DNA of 64,000 nt from an uncultured delta proteobacterium (GTDB lineage: Bacteria; Myxococcota; Myxococcia; Myxococcales; 40CM-4-68-19): positions 120,339 through 184,338 of the forward strand of contig CAIWCD010000023.1 in the NCBI GenBank assembly GCA_903911145.1. Reading direction: 5' to 3'. The notes under the pieces were generated by a model. That model was not told where the DNA came from and ran no database searches. It was given only the letters and a program-made list of their open reading frames with translations. Positions 29,880 through 37,279 of the stretch are shown piece after piece. Positions within the stretch are counted from its first letter, which is position 1. Each line of letters begins with the position of its first letter. Made by a program: the position numbers and the translations under genes.

Positions 29880-29934
29880 TCGATTCCTGCGGAGATGCTT
29901 CTGACGCGGTCGCCGTTCGTGCTTCGGAGTGCTT

Positions 29935-30345
29935 ATGCCACAGCCACCACCTGACGGCAGTACCCAGGACGGGCGCATCGTTGTCTATCTGCCGCAGCGC
30001 TCGTCGGCTGCGTCTGAGGATGGCGATGGCGCGAAGAAAGGTGCCCGCAAGGGCCACGGGGCAGCCAAGTCCGCGGATGCTGGGTCCTCGCACGATGGTG
30101 GCGCGGGGAAGGGCGCTTCCGAGGGAAGGAGCAGTGCCGTTGGTTCGGGCGGTGCGGCGCACAGGAGTGCAACCGCCGCGCACGGGAGTGCCAGCGCGGC
30201 GCCTCAGCCCTCGCGGCCGTCGAAGCCGCTGACGCCCGCGAGGAAAGTCACGCTGGCGAAGAAGCAGGCCGCGGCGCTTCGCACGGCCTCGGCCCATGCG
30301 GTTCCGTTCTGCGAGGATTGCCAGCAGGCAGGTCAGAAGAGTTGA
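29935..30345 (+). CDS. small low-complexity protein heading the T6SS-like cargo cluster
   Basis: A 136-residue Ala/Ser/Gly/Lys-rich protein of unknown function. GGAG at 29926-29929, five bases before ATG 29935, supports this start (MPQPPPDGSTQDGRIVVYLP). The middle is disordered and the end, 'AVPFCEDCQQAGQ', carries a CxxC-like pair resembling the Cys motif at the start of VasX N-terminal domains; that resemblance is by eye only. Its stop overlaps the TTG start of the DUF4123 gene by four bases, so it is the first cistron of that cluster. It could be a loading or targeting tail for the effector. Confidence 0.6.
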   Translation: MPQPPPDGSTQDGRIVVYLPQRSSAASEDGDGAKKGARKGHGAAKSADAGSSHDGGAGKGASEGRSSAVGSGGAAHRSATAAHGSASAAPQPSRPSKPLTPARKVTLAKKQAAALRTASAHAVPFCEDCQQAGQKS

Positions 30346-31013
30346 CCGCCCCGGCCGGCCAGATCGCCGACCCGATCGCCGGTCAGGTTCTCACGGCGCT
30401 CGATGGCGAGCTGCCGATCTATGCCGTGCTCGATGGCGCGCGCGATTCGCGCGTGCAGAGCTGGGTCATGAAGACCGGCGCGCCCGCGTGGTGCTTATAT
30501 GCCGGTAATATCCCCGCTGAGCTTGCCGAAGCTGCTCCCTGGTTGATTCGTCTTGGGCGCGGCCACGCTTATACCAATGAGTTTTTTAATGAAGGCTGGT
30601 TCGATGCGTGGGGGATCGCGTTTGCGACCGCGGCGCCCTCTCGTGTGCTGCGGCGCCATCTGCGCCAGTTCCTCCTCGCGCGGACGGAAAGCGGAACCCG
30701 ACTGCTGTTTCGTTACTACGATCCGCGGGTATTGCGCGCATATCTGCCGACCTGCAATGCGGGCGAGCTGGCCCGCTTCTTCGGACCGATCGACGCATTC
30801 GCGACCCCCTCCCGCGATCCGAATGCGTTTCAGCTCTTCCGACGAAACGGTGAGGCGCTTGCTGAACGGGCGGTTGCTTATGTCCCTCCGCGCGCAGCGA
30901 CGAGGCCGCAGGCCGCGCGGCAACTCGGCATCGATGAAGCGCTCGAGGAGAATATGGCCGCGGCGCGGAAGTTCCGGCCCCGGCGCATCGGAGGCACCCC
31001 ATTCTCTTCTTGA
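30342..31013 (+). CDS. DUF4123 type VI secretion adaptor/chaperone
   Basis: A 223-residue DUF4123 protein, the Tap-1/TEC adaptor family that loads effectors onto VgrG/PAAR tips of type VI secretion systems. Family pattern: 'IYAVLDGARD' near the N-terminus, 'WCLYAGNIPAELAEAAPWLIRL', 'WGIAFATAAPSRVLRRHLRQFL', and 'LLFRYYDPRVLRAYLP' followed by 'RFFGPIDAFATP'. The TTG at 30342 is chosen because it overlaps the upstream stop (TTGA) and is preceded by AGAAGAG; an in-frame TTG at 30318 would add eight residues. It overlaps the next gene in the same way. No vgrG, PAAR or T6SS sheath gene is in the window. Confidence 0.85.
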   Translation: MTAPAGQIADPIAGQVLTALDGELPIYAVLDGARDSRVQSWVMKTGAPAWCLYAGNIPAELAEAAPWLIRLGRGHAYTNEFFNEGWFDAWGIAFATAAPSRVLRRHLRQFLLARTESGTRLLFRYYDPRVLRAYLPTCNAGELARFFGPIDAFATPSRDPNAFQLFRRNGEALAERAVAYVPPRAATRPQAARQLGIDEALEENMAAARKFRPRRIGGTPFSS

Positions 31014-31393
31014 TTCGAGATGCGCAGTTCAAGGCGCTTGGCCAGGTCGCTCTCGACGCGTTTGCCGAGAGGATGCAGGTGCACCTGCGCCGCCACTTCG
31101 CAGAGGCTTGCGACGTGCTCGGACCGTTCGAGCTGCGCGAGGCGATCGAGCAGGGCATTGCCTCCTCGGCGCGTCATCGCATCGAGACCGAGCGTGGCAT
31201 CTGCAAATACCTCGGCCTGATGTTCGTCTTCGGCCGCGACTTCGATCGCAACCAGACCTGGGCCGCGCGGATCCTTGCGCAGGCCGGCTCCATCTCCGAG
31301 GAGGAGATCATGACACAGCTTTCGCGCGCCGCCGCCAGTCGTGCAGATCAGGGGCTCGGTATCCGGCGTCTTCGTGGCGAGGTGCTTCCGTGA
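31010..31393 (+). CDS. small conserved T6SS-associated protein
   Basis: A 127-residue helical protein starting with TTG at 31010, overlapping the DUF4123 stop (TTGA). Its sequence ('MIRDAQFKALGQVALDAFAE', 'HLRRHFAEACDVLG', 'ETERGICKYLGLMFVFGRDFD') matches my recollection of a small uncharacterised family often next to DUF4123 adaptors and effectors. It is likely a co-chaperone or structural partner in effector loading; the role is inferred from the neighbourhood. No catalytic motif is visible. Confidence 0.72.
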   Translation: MIRDAQFKALGQVALDAFAERMQVHLRRHFAEACDVLGPFELREAIEQGIASSARHRIETERGICKYLGLMFVFGRDFDRNQTWAARILAQAGSISEEEIMTQLSRAAASRADQGLGIRRLRGEVLP

Positions 31394-32115
31394 GCGCGAG
31401 CAAGGGTCATTCATTGCGGGCTTCGGACGCGGCTGCCGATCAGCATTTCAGCGCGCGGCCAGCCAACAGCGCGATGCTCGGCTGTCCGACGAAGTCACAG
31501 CACTGGGTCGAGTTCACTCTCTGCGAAGGGACGACGCCGCTCGCATCCGAGCCTTACCGAATCAAGCTTGCCGATAGCCGAACGGTCGAAGGCCAGCTCG
31601 ACGCCAACGGCCGCGTGCGGATTGAAACGATTGCAGTGGAAGGCAAGTGCACGATTCAGTTTCCCGCGCAGGATAAGAAGCGTGGCGGCAAGGTCGGCCA
31701 TATTCCCACGGGCAGCGCGGCATATATCCCGGGTAAGGCTGCCGAGGGGCGCACCGACAAGGCGTGGACGCTGGTGCTTCCGGAATGGGATGCGACAGCG
31801 CCCGTGATCGGGAAGGCTCCTCCGCGCAAGCCGAAACCAGCGACAGGCAAGGCCACGGCGTCGTTTCAGATCCATCTCGACGCCGCGCACCTGCACGGGC
31901 GACCGGATAGGTATCTATTGCATTCGACCGATGGCACTTATTCGCAGGAGAAGACGCTGCAGCACGCAGTCAAGAGCGGAAAGGGCACCGTCCGCCTGAC
32001 GTTCGAGGGATTGAGCGAGGCGCATTCGTATTCGCTCGCGCTCGACCGAGGAGATGGAATCAAGCTCAACCTCTTCGAGGCTGTCGGGTATCGCGACCTT
32101 CAGGGGCAGGAGTAA
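31390..32115 (+). CDS. transthyretin/carboxypeptidase-regulatory-like carrier protein
   Basis: A 241-residue protein starting with GTG at 31390, overlapping the previous stop (GTGA). The central part, 'WVEFTLCEGTTPLASEPYRI' with 'GQLDANGRVRIETI' and 'GKCTIQFP', is the beta-sandwich pattern seen in domains appended to VgrG and PAAR spike proteins. A Lys/Pro-rich linker follows, and then a second beta-rich domain ('SFQIHLDAAHLHGRPDRYLL', 'GTVRLTFEGLSEAHSYSL'). It probably links the effector to the secretion tip. Three bases separate it from the next gene. Confidence 0.68.
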   Translation: MSASKGHSLRASDAAADQHFSARPANSAMLGCPTKSQHWVEFTLCEGTTPLASEPYRIKLADSRTVEGQLDANGRVRIETIAVEGKCTIQFPAQDKKRGGKVGHIPTGSAAYIPGKAAEGRTDKAWTLVLPEWDATAPVIGKAPPRKPKPATGKATASFQIHLDAAHLHGRPDRYLLHSTDGTYSQEKTLQHAVKSGKGTVRLTFEGLSEAHSYSLALDRGDGIKLNLFEAVGYRDLQGQE

Positions 32116-32118
32116 TCG

Positions 32119-34302
32119 ATGGCTGTCGTTCACTTGCGGTTTGAGGATCTCCCGCCAACGGCCCGCAGCAAGACGTTTGGTGCGTCGAACGCGGCGATCG
32201 CCTCGGACAAGAGCGGGGTCGGAGCCGCGATTAAAAAATCGGCATTAAAAAACTCCCGCCTTTATCTCTACGAAAAGGGGTCGCAGGGATATCGGTGGAT
32301 CCAGGAGTTTGTGGTCGACCCGGACGGCCTCTATCACGCGGTCGACGTGGCGCAGAGCAGCGGCAAGGACAAGCGCACCGCGGCCCCCAAGGGGCACAGC
32401 GATATCTGCGTGGTCGGAATGCGCGGGCAGAAGGAGGCGGAACTCTGGTGCGTCGTCGGCGGCGAGCTGTCGTGGAAGGACGCGAGCAAGACGATTGCGG
32501 CGGACGCGAGCAAGTGGGGAATGCGCCTGAAGCTGTTCGACTCGATGTCGGAAACGGCTGACTCGGTGCGCATCGTCAGCATGACCAATTGGCTGCCGCG
32601 CGTTCAAGCGCTGCAGATCAAGTATCTCAAGGCGCTCTCGGCGCAGCATGATTACAACGCCGACCAGAATATCTCCCACGTCAAGGCGCTTGCGGATCGC
32701 GTCGGGGATATCACCAAGCAGAAGCCGGAATGGTCGAAGCACATCGATACCGATCATTTGAAGAAGTTCAATGATGACTTCACCAGCAAGACGAAGGCGC
32801 TGAACAAGGCGGTCGCGGACAGCGCGCTTGAGTATGTCTCGGCGCTGGGCAATCCCGAGTTCAAGAGCCAGCTGCGCGCGCATCCGCTCAGTGAGCGGCT
32901 CTCCTTGCAGCTGCGACTGCTGCGTGGATTGGGGAACGGCTGCGTTGGCCGGACCTATGTGCGCCACGAACTGGCGGAGTCGAAGTCTGAGTTCCTCGAA
33001 ACGCTCTCGGAGTTGGTCGACCCGACGGCCGAGGTGCTGGAATTCCTCGAGCAGCTTGCTCCCGCGATCATTGCTCAGAAGGGGGCGAGCGGAGCCAGCG
33101 ATCTCTTCTGCGAGACGCTTGGACGGATGCTCAAGGTATCGCCTGAATCGCTGCGCAAGACGCGCGCATTGGGCGGCGTTGCATCGCAGGGGTTGCTGCC
33201 TGCGCATGAAGGGAAGGCGCTCTCGCTGCGACAGCTCGCGAGCCCCGCCGAGATCAAGGCGAAGAGCGCGGCCGTTGCGGCGAAGGTCGCTCCCATCATG
33301 GAAGGGCTCTCTCGCTGCCTCTGCGCGATTAATCTCGGTCTCGCGATTAAAGAGGTGCGCGACGATCCAAGCGTCACCAACCAGTGGCAACTCTCCAGCG
33401 TGATTGCCGAGGTGATTGAACAGGCGCTCGATATGGCCAAGACGAAAGCGGCGGTCGCATTCGGCGAGGAGGCTGCCGTCAAGCTCGAGAGCGTCGCGGG
33501 CCTCGCCGGGATTGTCTCGAGCGGCTTCCAGTATATGGCGGAGATGAATGAGGCGAATGAGCACTATGCCGACGGCGACTACGAAGGTGCGGTTGCGCAC
33601 GATGTCGCTGCGGCAGGTGCCGCGATCAGCCTGATCGCTGCTGCCTGCGGAATGCTCCAGGCCGCGGCAGGAACCGCTGTCACTGGCGTGGGCGCGCCCG
33701 CGGCAGTGGTCATGGGAATCGTCGGCGCATTGATGCTCGCGGCCGGATCGATCTGGGCCTATTGCGCAGAGAGTTCGGATGTCGAGAAATGGCTCCAGCA
33801 CTGCTTCTTCGGGAAGAAGTATGGCGTCGGCGAGTCATATGAGAAGTGGCGCGGTGATATCCCGCTGCAGTTGCGCGAGATCCTGGCGCGGATGTGCAGC
33901 GTGGAATTCGAGGCGGTGATCGCGAGCAAGCCCGGTAACAAGCAGGGCAGTCTGACCATCAAGCCGACGATCTGCGGACCGAACGCGAAGATCGATCTGA
34001 CTCTGCGCGCCTATAATTCAGATACGCCGAGCAGCAGCGGGGAGAAGATCTTCTCGGGGTTGTTGCAGAGCGGGAAGAACTGCTCGGTCATGCTCGCCGA
34101 TGGGCGTGTCAGCGAGATCACCGTCGAGAATCTGCGCTCGATGATGGATGACAAGGGCAATGACGCCGTCGAGACCTATGCGGCCGTGATCTCCATCGAT
34201 GCCTATGGAGATGGTTCGACGAAGTATATCCGCACGAATAGCGAGATTAAAGCCGAGCAGGGCGATCTCGAGGCTTCGCCGGACAGCGACGCTCCGCATT
34301 AG
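32119..34302 (+). CDS. VasX-like membrane-active effector candidate
   Basis: A 727-residue protein. The N-terminal part ('SRLYLYEKGSQGYRWIQEFV', then 'DPDGLYHAVDV') resembles the VasX_N domain of T6SS pore-forming effectors. A long helical middle follows (about 150-480). Around residues 495-550 is a hydrophobic stretch rich in Ala/Gly ('AAGAAISLIAAACGMLQAAA', 'AAVVMGIVGALMLAAGSIWA'). Right after it comes 'DVEKWLQHCFFGKKYG', which recalls the WLxxCxFG motif after the membrane segment in VasX-like toxins. The C-terminal 150 residues are beta-rich. ATG 32119 is three bases after the upstream stop with GGAG nearby. The position after a DUF4123 adaptor supports an effector. No immunity gene is obvious. 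Confidence 0.62.
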   Translation: MAVVHLRFEDLPPTARSKTFGASNAAIASDKSGVGAAIKKSALKNSRLYLYEKGSQGYRWIQEFVVDPDGLYHAVDVAQSSGKDKRTAAPKGHSDICVVGMRGQKEAELWCVVGGELSWKDASKTIAADASKWGMRLKLFDSMSETADSVRIVSMTNWLPRVQALQIKYLKALSAQHDYNADQNISHVKALADRVGDITKQKPEWSKHIDTDHLKKFNDDFTSKTKALNKAVADSALEYVSALGNPEFKSQLRAHPLSERLSLQLRLLRGLGNGCVGRTYVRHELAESKSEFLETLSELVDPTAEVLEFLEQLAPAIIAQKGASGASDLFCETLGRMLKVSPESLRKTRALGGVASQGLLPAHEGKALSLRQLASPAEIKAKSAAVAAKVAPIMEGLSRCLCAINLGLAIKEVRDDPSVTNQWQLSSVIAEVIEQALDMAKTKAAVAFGEEAAVKLESVAGLAGIVSSGFQYMAEMNEANEHYADGDYEGAVAHDVAAAGAAISLIAAACGMLQAAAGTAVTGVGAPAAVVMGIVGALMLAAGSIWAYCAESSDVEKWLQHCFFGKKYGVGESYEKWRGDIPLQLREILARMCSVEFEAVIASKPGNKQGSLTIKPTICGPNAKIDLTLRAYNSDTPSSSGEKIFSGLLQSGKNCSVMLADGRVSEITVENLRSMMDDKGNDAVETYAAVISIDAYGDGSTKYIRTNSEIKAEQGDLEASPDSDAPH

Positions 34303-34342
34303 CCCACGCCTTCATTAGACTCCTGCACCGGACTTCATCGAT

Positions 34343-35863
34343 ATGGCCAAGATATTCATCAACGTTCCTCCCAACGACGAAGGCCTGCCGATTGAATCGG
34401 CAGTGGCGAGCCGCGGCACGGGCAAGGAGATCCTGCGCCGCTCGTCAACCTGGGTCGTTGCGGCGGACCCGGCAAATCTCGGGCATGGTGCGCCTTCGTT
34501 TGGCACCGTGGGGGCGGTCCAGGAATCGGAGGCGCTTGTCCCGGGCCACCCGCGCGTCTTTCGCAATACCCTGCGCATGCCGCATATCGGCGGGAACAAA
34601 TATACCGTCACGGTGACGAAGGAGAATCGGTTCAGCAAGGGTGGAAAGACCGCTGATACCGTCAGCGCCGATGGCCAGACCGAGCAGCAGAAGCTTGAGA
34701 TCGAAGCGCATCGGAAGCTCTTCTTTTCGATTCAGTACATGAAGAGCGTGAAGGCGGCCTATGAGGAGCTGAAGGGAAATATCAAGGGGCTGTTCGCCAA
34801 TTCGTTTATTGACCTCGAAGGGCCGATTACACCCGCGGGAGTGAATCCCGAGCTCGATGATCTCGACAGCATCGAGACAACGGGAGCGCACGCGCTCGGC
34901 GCAGAGAAAGAAGCACCGCCGGTCCCTGATTCGCCGCAGCACGGGCTCTGGTTGCGTTTCGTGCTGGTGAAGAAGATCATCGGCGATTGCAAGCTGGGCC
35001 AGCGTTCGCTCAGCGGTCTTGCCGAGGGAGATCCGCGGGTGCTCGCGCCGGAGAACGGGCAATGGGGAATCGTCTATGAGCTGCCGCCGGCGCCGACCGA
35101 TCCCAATCCGCCGCGTTATGGCCGCAGCCCGCTCGGGAAGGATCCGTCGGTTGGATTCACGTTCGACGGCGAATACAACCCGGTCTATGCGGGCAAGAGC
35201 AAGCTGAAGATCGATATTCTCGACGAGGGGCGCAAGCTTCATATCCGCGTGACTGACGCCGCGCTCAACCAGCGCTTGACCGAAGCGTTCCAGGGGCCGG
35301 CGAAGAAGAAGATCCGCGCGGAGTTCTATGACAACGCGGGAAAGAACTTCGCGGGAATGAGCAATGGCGCGAACATCGCGATTGCCATTGATACGATCAA
35401 GAAGAAGTATCGGGAGTATTGGGAGGCAACCGATCCTCATTGGGAAGCCAAGGTTCCGCGCGCGGTCATGAAGGTGATTGCGCATGAGGTCTGCCATTCG
35501 ATCGGTGGGCCGCAGGCGACCGTCGAGGGTGTCGCTCATCCGAAGTTCTATGCGCAGGACAAGGGCGGGCTTGCGTCACCGCCGCTCGGCCATTGTGGAT
35601 ATCGAACGGTATTGCGGAAGAATGCCGACCTGAACGATCCGCACAAGGAGCCGAAGGAGCACGTTCGCAAGCTTTACGAGGCGGCCGGTGGGAAGACGGA
35701 TATCCACGTCCCCGCAAATGATACGGACCCTTGCTGCATCATGTTCCACGCGCTGTTCGCTCCGACCATTCACGACGCGGACTTCTGCCCGGATTGCATC
35801 AGGCAGATGCGCCTGCTGAATCTCTCCGCGTCCGAGCTGGATAACTGGACGAGCGTCGTTTAA
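34343..35863 (+). CDS. HExxH zinc-metallopeptidase domain protein, effector candidate
   Basis: A 506-residue protein with a zincin motif H381-E-V-C-H385 in 'VIAHEVCHSIGG'. Possible third ligands are E395, H399 and H417 (in 'PPLGHCGYR'). The preceding helix ('GANIAIAIDTIKKKYREYWE') and following Cys-containing region ('DTDPCCIMFHALF', 'DFCPDCIRQM') look like a compact catalytic domain with structural cysteines. The N-terminal 250 residues are of unknown type and may be the loading domain. There is no signal peptide, so export would need a device such as T6SS. It lies 40 bases after the VasX-like gene and overlaps the next gene's possible start (TAATG). Peptidase activity is predicted from the motif; the target is unknown. 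Confidence 0.65.
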   Translation: MAKIFINVPPNDEGLPIESAVASRGTGKEILRRSSTWVVAADPANLGHGAPSFGTVGAVQESEALVPGHPRVFRNTLRMPHIGGNKYTVTVTKENRFSKGGKTADTVSADGQTEQQKLEIEAHRKLFFSIQYMKSVKAAYEELKGNIKGLFANSFIDLEGPITPAGVNPELDDLDSIETTGAHALGAEKEAPPVPDSPQHGLWLRFVLVKKIIGDCKLGQRSLSGLAEGDPRVLAPENGQWGIVYELPPAPTDPNPPRYGRSPLGKDPSVGFTFDGEYNPVYAGKSKLKIDILDEGRKLHIRVTDAALNQRLTEAFQGPAKKKIRAEFYDNAGKNFAGMSNGANIAIAIDTIKKKYREYWEATDPHWEAKVPRAVMKVIAHEVCHSIGGPQATVEGVAHPKFYAQDKGGLASPPLGHCGYRTVLRKNADLNDPHKEPKEHVRKLYEAAGGKTDIHVPANDTDPCCIMFHALFAPTIHDADFCPDCIRQMRLLNLSASELDNWTSVV

Positions 35864-35876
35864 TGACGGCGGCGAC

Positions 35877-35880
35877 GGAG
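35877..35880 (+). promoter_or_regulatory. ribosome binding site favouring start at 35887
   Basis: GGAG six bases before ATG 35887. The alternative ATG at 35863 overlaps the upstream stop (TAATG) and would add eight residues. Confidence 0.5.
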
Positions 35881-35886
35881 CTTTCG

Positions 35887-36396
35887 ATGGCCATTGAAGT
35901 CGATTCGTTTCTCTTTGATCCGCAGCCGCTCACTCCCCCCATCGACGCGCCGGGAGTGCGCGTCTGGTCGGGCAAGCCGCGCACGGAAGCCGGCGAAATG
36001 CTCGTGCCGATCTATGCGACGTGGTGTCTGGCTGAGCCGGAATTTGCGGCGCTTCGCGATGTCGGCGAAGCGCTCGTGCTGCACGCAAGCGACGCGGACG
36101 GTGGGTTTGCCGAGGCGGTTAAGTTAATCGATCCGCTGCGGCAGCCGACCGACTATGCACCCAACTATCGGGGCAATCCGACGCATTGGGGACATCCGCT
36201 GAATCAATCGATCGGCACCGTATCCTGCACCGCGCATCTGCCGCTGCCGTCCGGTTCGACGAAGCTCTTCTTCTACGTCACGCTCCTCGGGCAGGTTTCC
36301 AATGTGCTCGCGCTCGATCTCAAGAGCGGCGAGGGGCAAAGTTTTCTCGAGGGTGCGCCGCATGCTCTGCCGAACGCCGATCTTCCAGCAAGCTAG
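35887..36396 (+). CDS. hypothetical protein in effector cluster
   Basis: A 169-residue protein (MAIEVDSFLFDPQPLTPP...) with no motif I recognise. It is beta-rich with aromatic residues ('YAPNYRGNPTHWGHPLN', 'CTAHLPLPSGSTKLFFYV') and no signal peptide or membrane segment. It directly follows the zinc-peptidase gene and overlaps the next gene by 35 bases, so it is in the same transcript. A cytoplasmic immunity protein or a further structural partner are the two sensible guesses; neither is supported by a motif. Confidence 0.6.
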   Translation: MAIEVDSFLFDPQPLTPPIDAPGVRVWSGKPRTEAGEMLVPIYATWCLAEPEFAALRDVGEALVLHASDADGGFAEAVKLIDPLRQPTDYAPNYRGNPTHWGHPLNQSIGTVSCTAHLPLPSGSTKLFFYVTLLGQVSNVLALDLKSGEGQSFLEGAPHALPNADLPAS

Positions 36397-37249
36397 TGCC
36401 GAGCTGTGGCCCGGGATCACGCTCGTTGACTCCACGCAACTCGGCGCTGCGCGCGGACGGCCAGAGTGGATCCAGGGAGCGCTGGTCGTCGCGGCGTCGG
36501 AAGCGGAGAGCAATGGGCGCCGCGATCGGTGGCTGCGTGCGATCTCCGTCTCGGTGGTGACGGAGGCGGACCAGCTTGCTGCATCGGCCAAGGTCATGCT
36601 GCAGACGCCGCTCGGGTCGGTCTGGCGGCAATTGAAGATCGGCGGCAAGCCATTCTTCGCCGTCGAGTTCGGATTCGATCTGCGCGACGCATTCGGTGAT
36701 GTTCCGAAGGAGCCGTTCTTCGTGCACCTCGCGGCAGAGCGGCATCTCTCGCCGCCGCAGCGCCGGGAAGGCGCGCCTGCAGCGGGCGGGACGCTGATCG
36801 GCAAAGAAGGGACCGCAGCGCTCGATGCGCTTTCAATCGCCTATGCGCTCTGCCGCGCGGGCAATCACGCGCGTGCATTGAATGCCTTTCGCACCGCCTT
36901 TACGCACGACGAGATCCCAGGAGATCTCGATCGGCCACATCTGTTCAACGCGGCCTGCGCGGCATCACTCGCCTCCGAGAAGGGGGCGGATGCGGCGACG
37001 CAAGAGAAGCTCGTGCAGCAGTCGCTCAAATGGCTCGACGAGGATTTCAAGCTGGCTCACGGACGCATCGCTGCGATCTGGAATGAGCTCGCGCGCGCGC
37101 CCGAAGAGGAGACGCGGCTTCGGCTGGTCGCGCAGCGGCAGGTTCTCACCAACGAGCTCGATGCGCGAGCGACCGATGGCGATCTGACGGCCGCGCGTGG
37201 CTCCGTGCTCTGGCGGCCCGCGCCAGCGAAGGGCGTGCAACCTCGATAA
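36362..37249 (+). CDS. hypothetical protein with TPR-like C-terminus
   Basis: A 295-residue protein. The ATG at 36362 (MLCRTPIFQQASAELWPGI) overlaps the previous gene by 35 bases and has GAGGG about nine bases upstream; an in-frame ATG at 36302 is Arg-rich and less likely. The N-terminal half is beta-rich. The C-terminal half has helix-turn-helix repeats of TPR character ('ALSIAYALCRAGNHARALNAF', 'HLFNAACAASLASEKG'), usually protein-binding. It is the last gene of the effector cluster and converges on the Ser/Thr kinase gene. A hairpin spans its stop codon. Function unknown. Confidence 0.65.
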   Translation: MLCRTPIFQQASAELWPGITLVDSTQLGAARGRPEWIQGALVVAASEAESNGRRDRWLRAISVSVVTEADQLAASAKVMLQTPLGSVWRQLKIGGKPFFAVEFGFDLRDAFGDVPKEPFFVHLAAERHLSPPQRREGAPAAGGTLIGKEGTAALDALSIAYALCRAGNHARALNAFRTAFTHDEIPGDLDRPHLFNAACAASLASEKGADAATQEKLVQQSLKWLDEDFKLAHGRIAAIWNELARAPEEETRLRLVAQRQVLTNELDARATDGDLTAARGSVLWRPAPAKGVQPR

Positions 37250-37261
37250 GAGAGGTTGCGC
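37235..37261. terminator. hairpin between convergent genes, possible bidirectional terminator
   Basis: GCAACCTC (37237-37244) and GAGGTTGC (37252-37259) form an 8-base stem around a 7-base loop, extended by a G-T and a G-C pair. It spans the stop codon of the TPR-like gene and lies 19 bases from the stop of the opposing kinase gene. There is no U-tract, so intrinsic termination would be weak. Confidence 0.4.
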
Positions 37262-37279
37262 GATATCAATCGAACGCGG

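Noticed and set aside
29935..30345. PAAR or VgrG-like tip protein at the start of the effector cluster
   Set aside because: No PAAR repeats or VgrG domains; the protein is a low-complexity Ala/Ser/Lys-rich chain.
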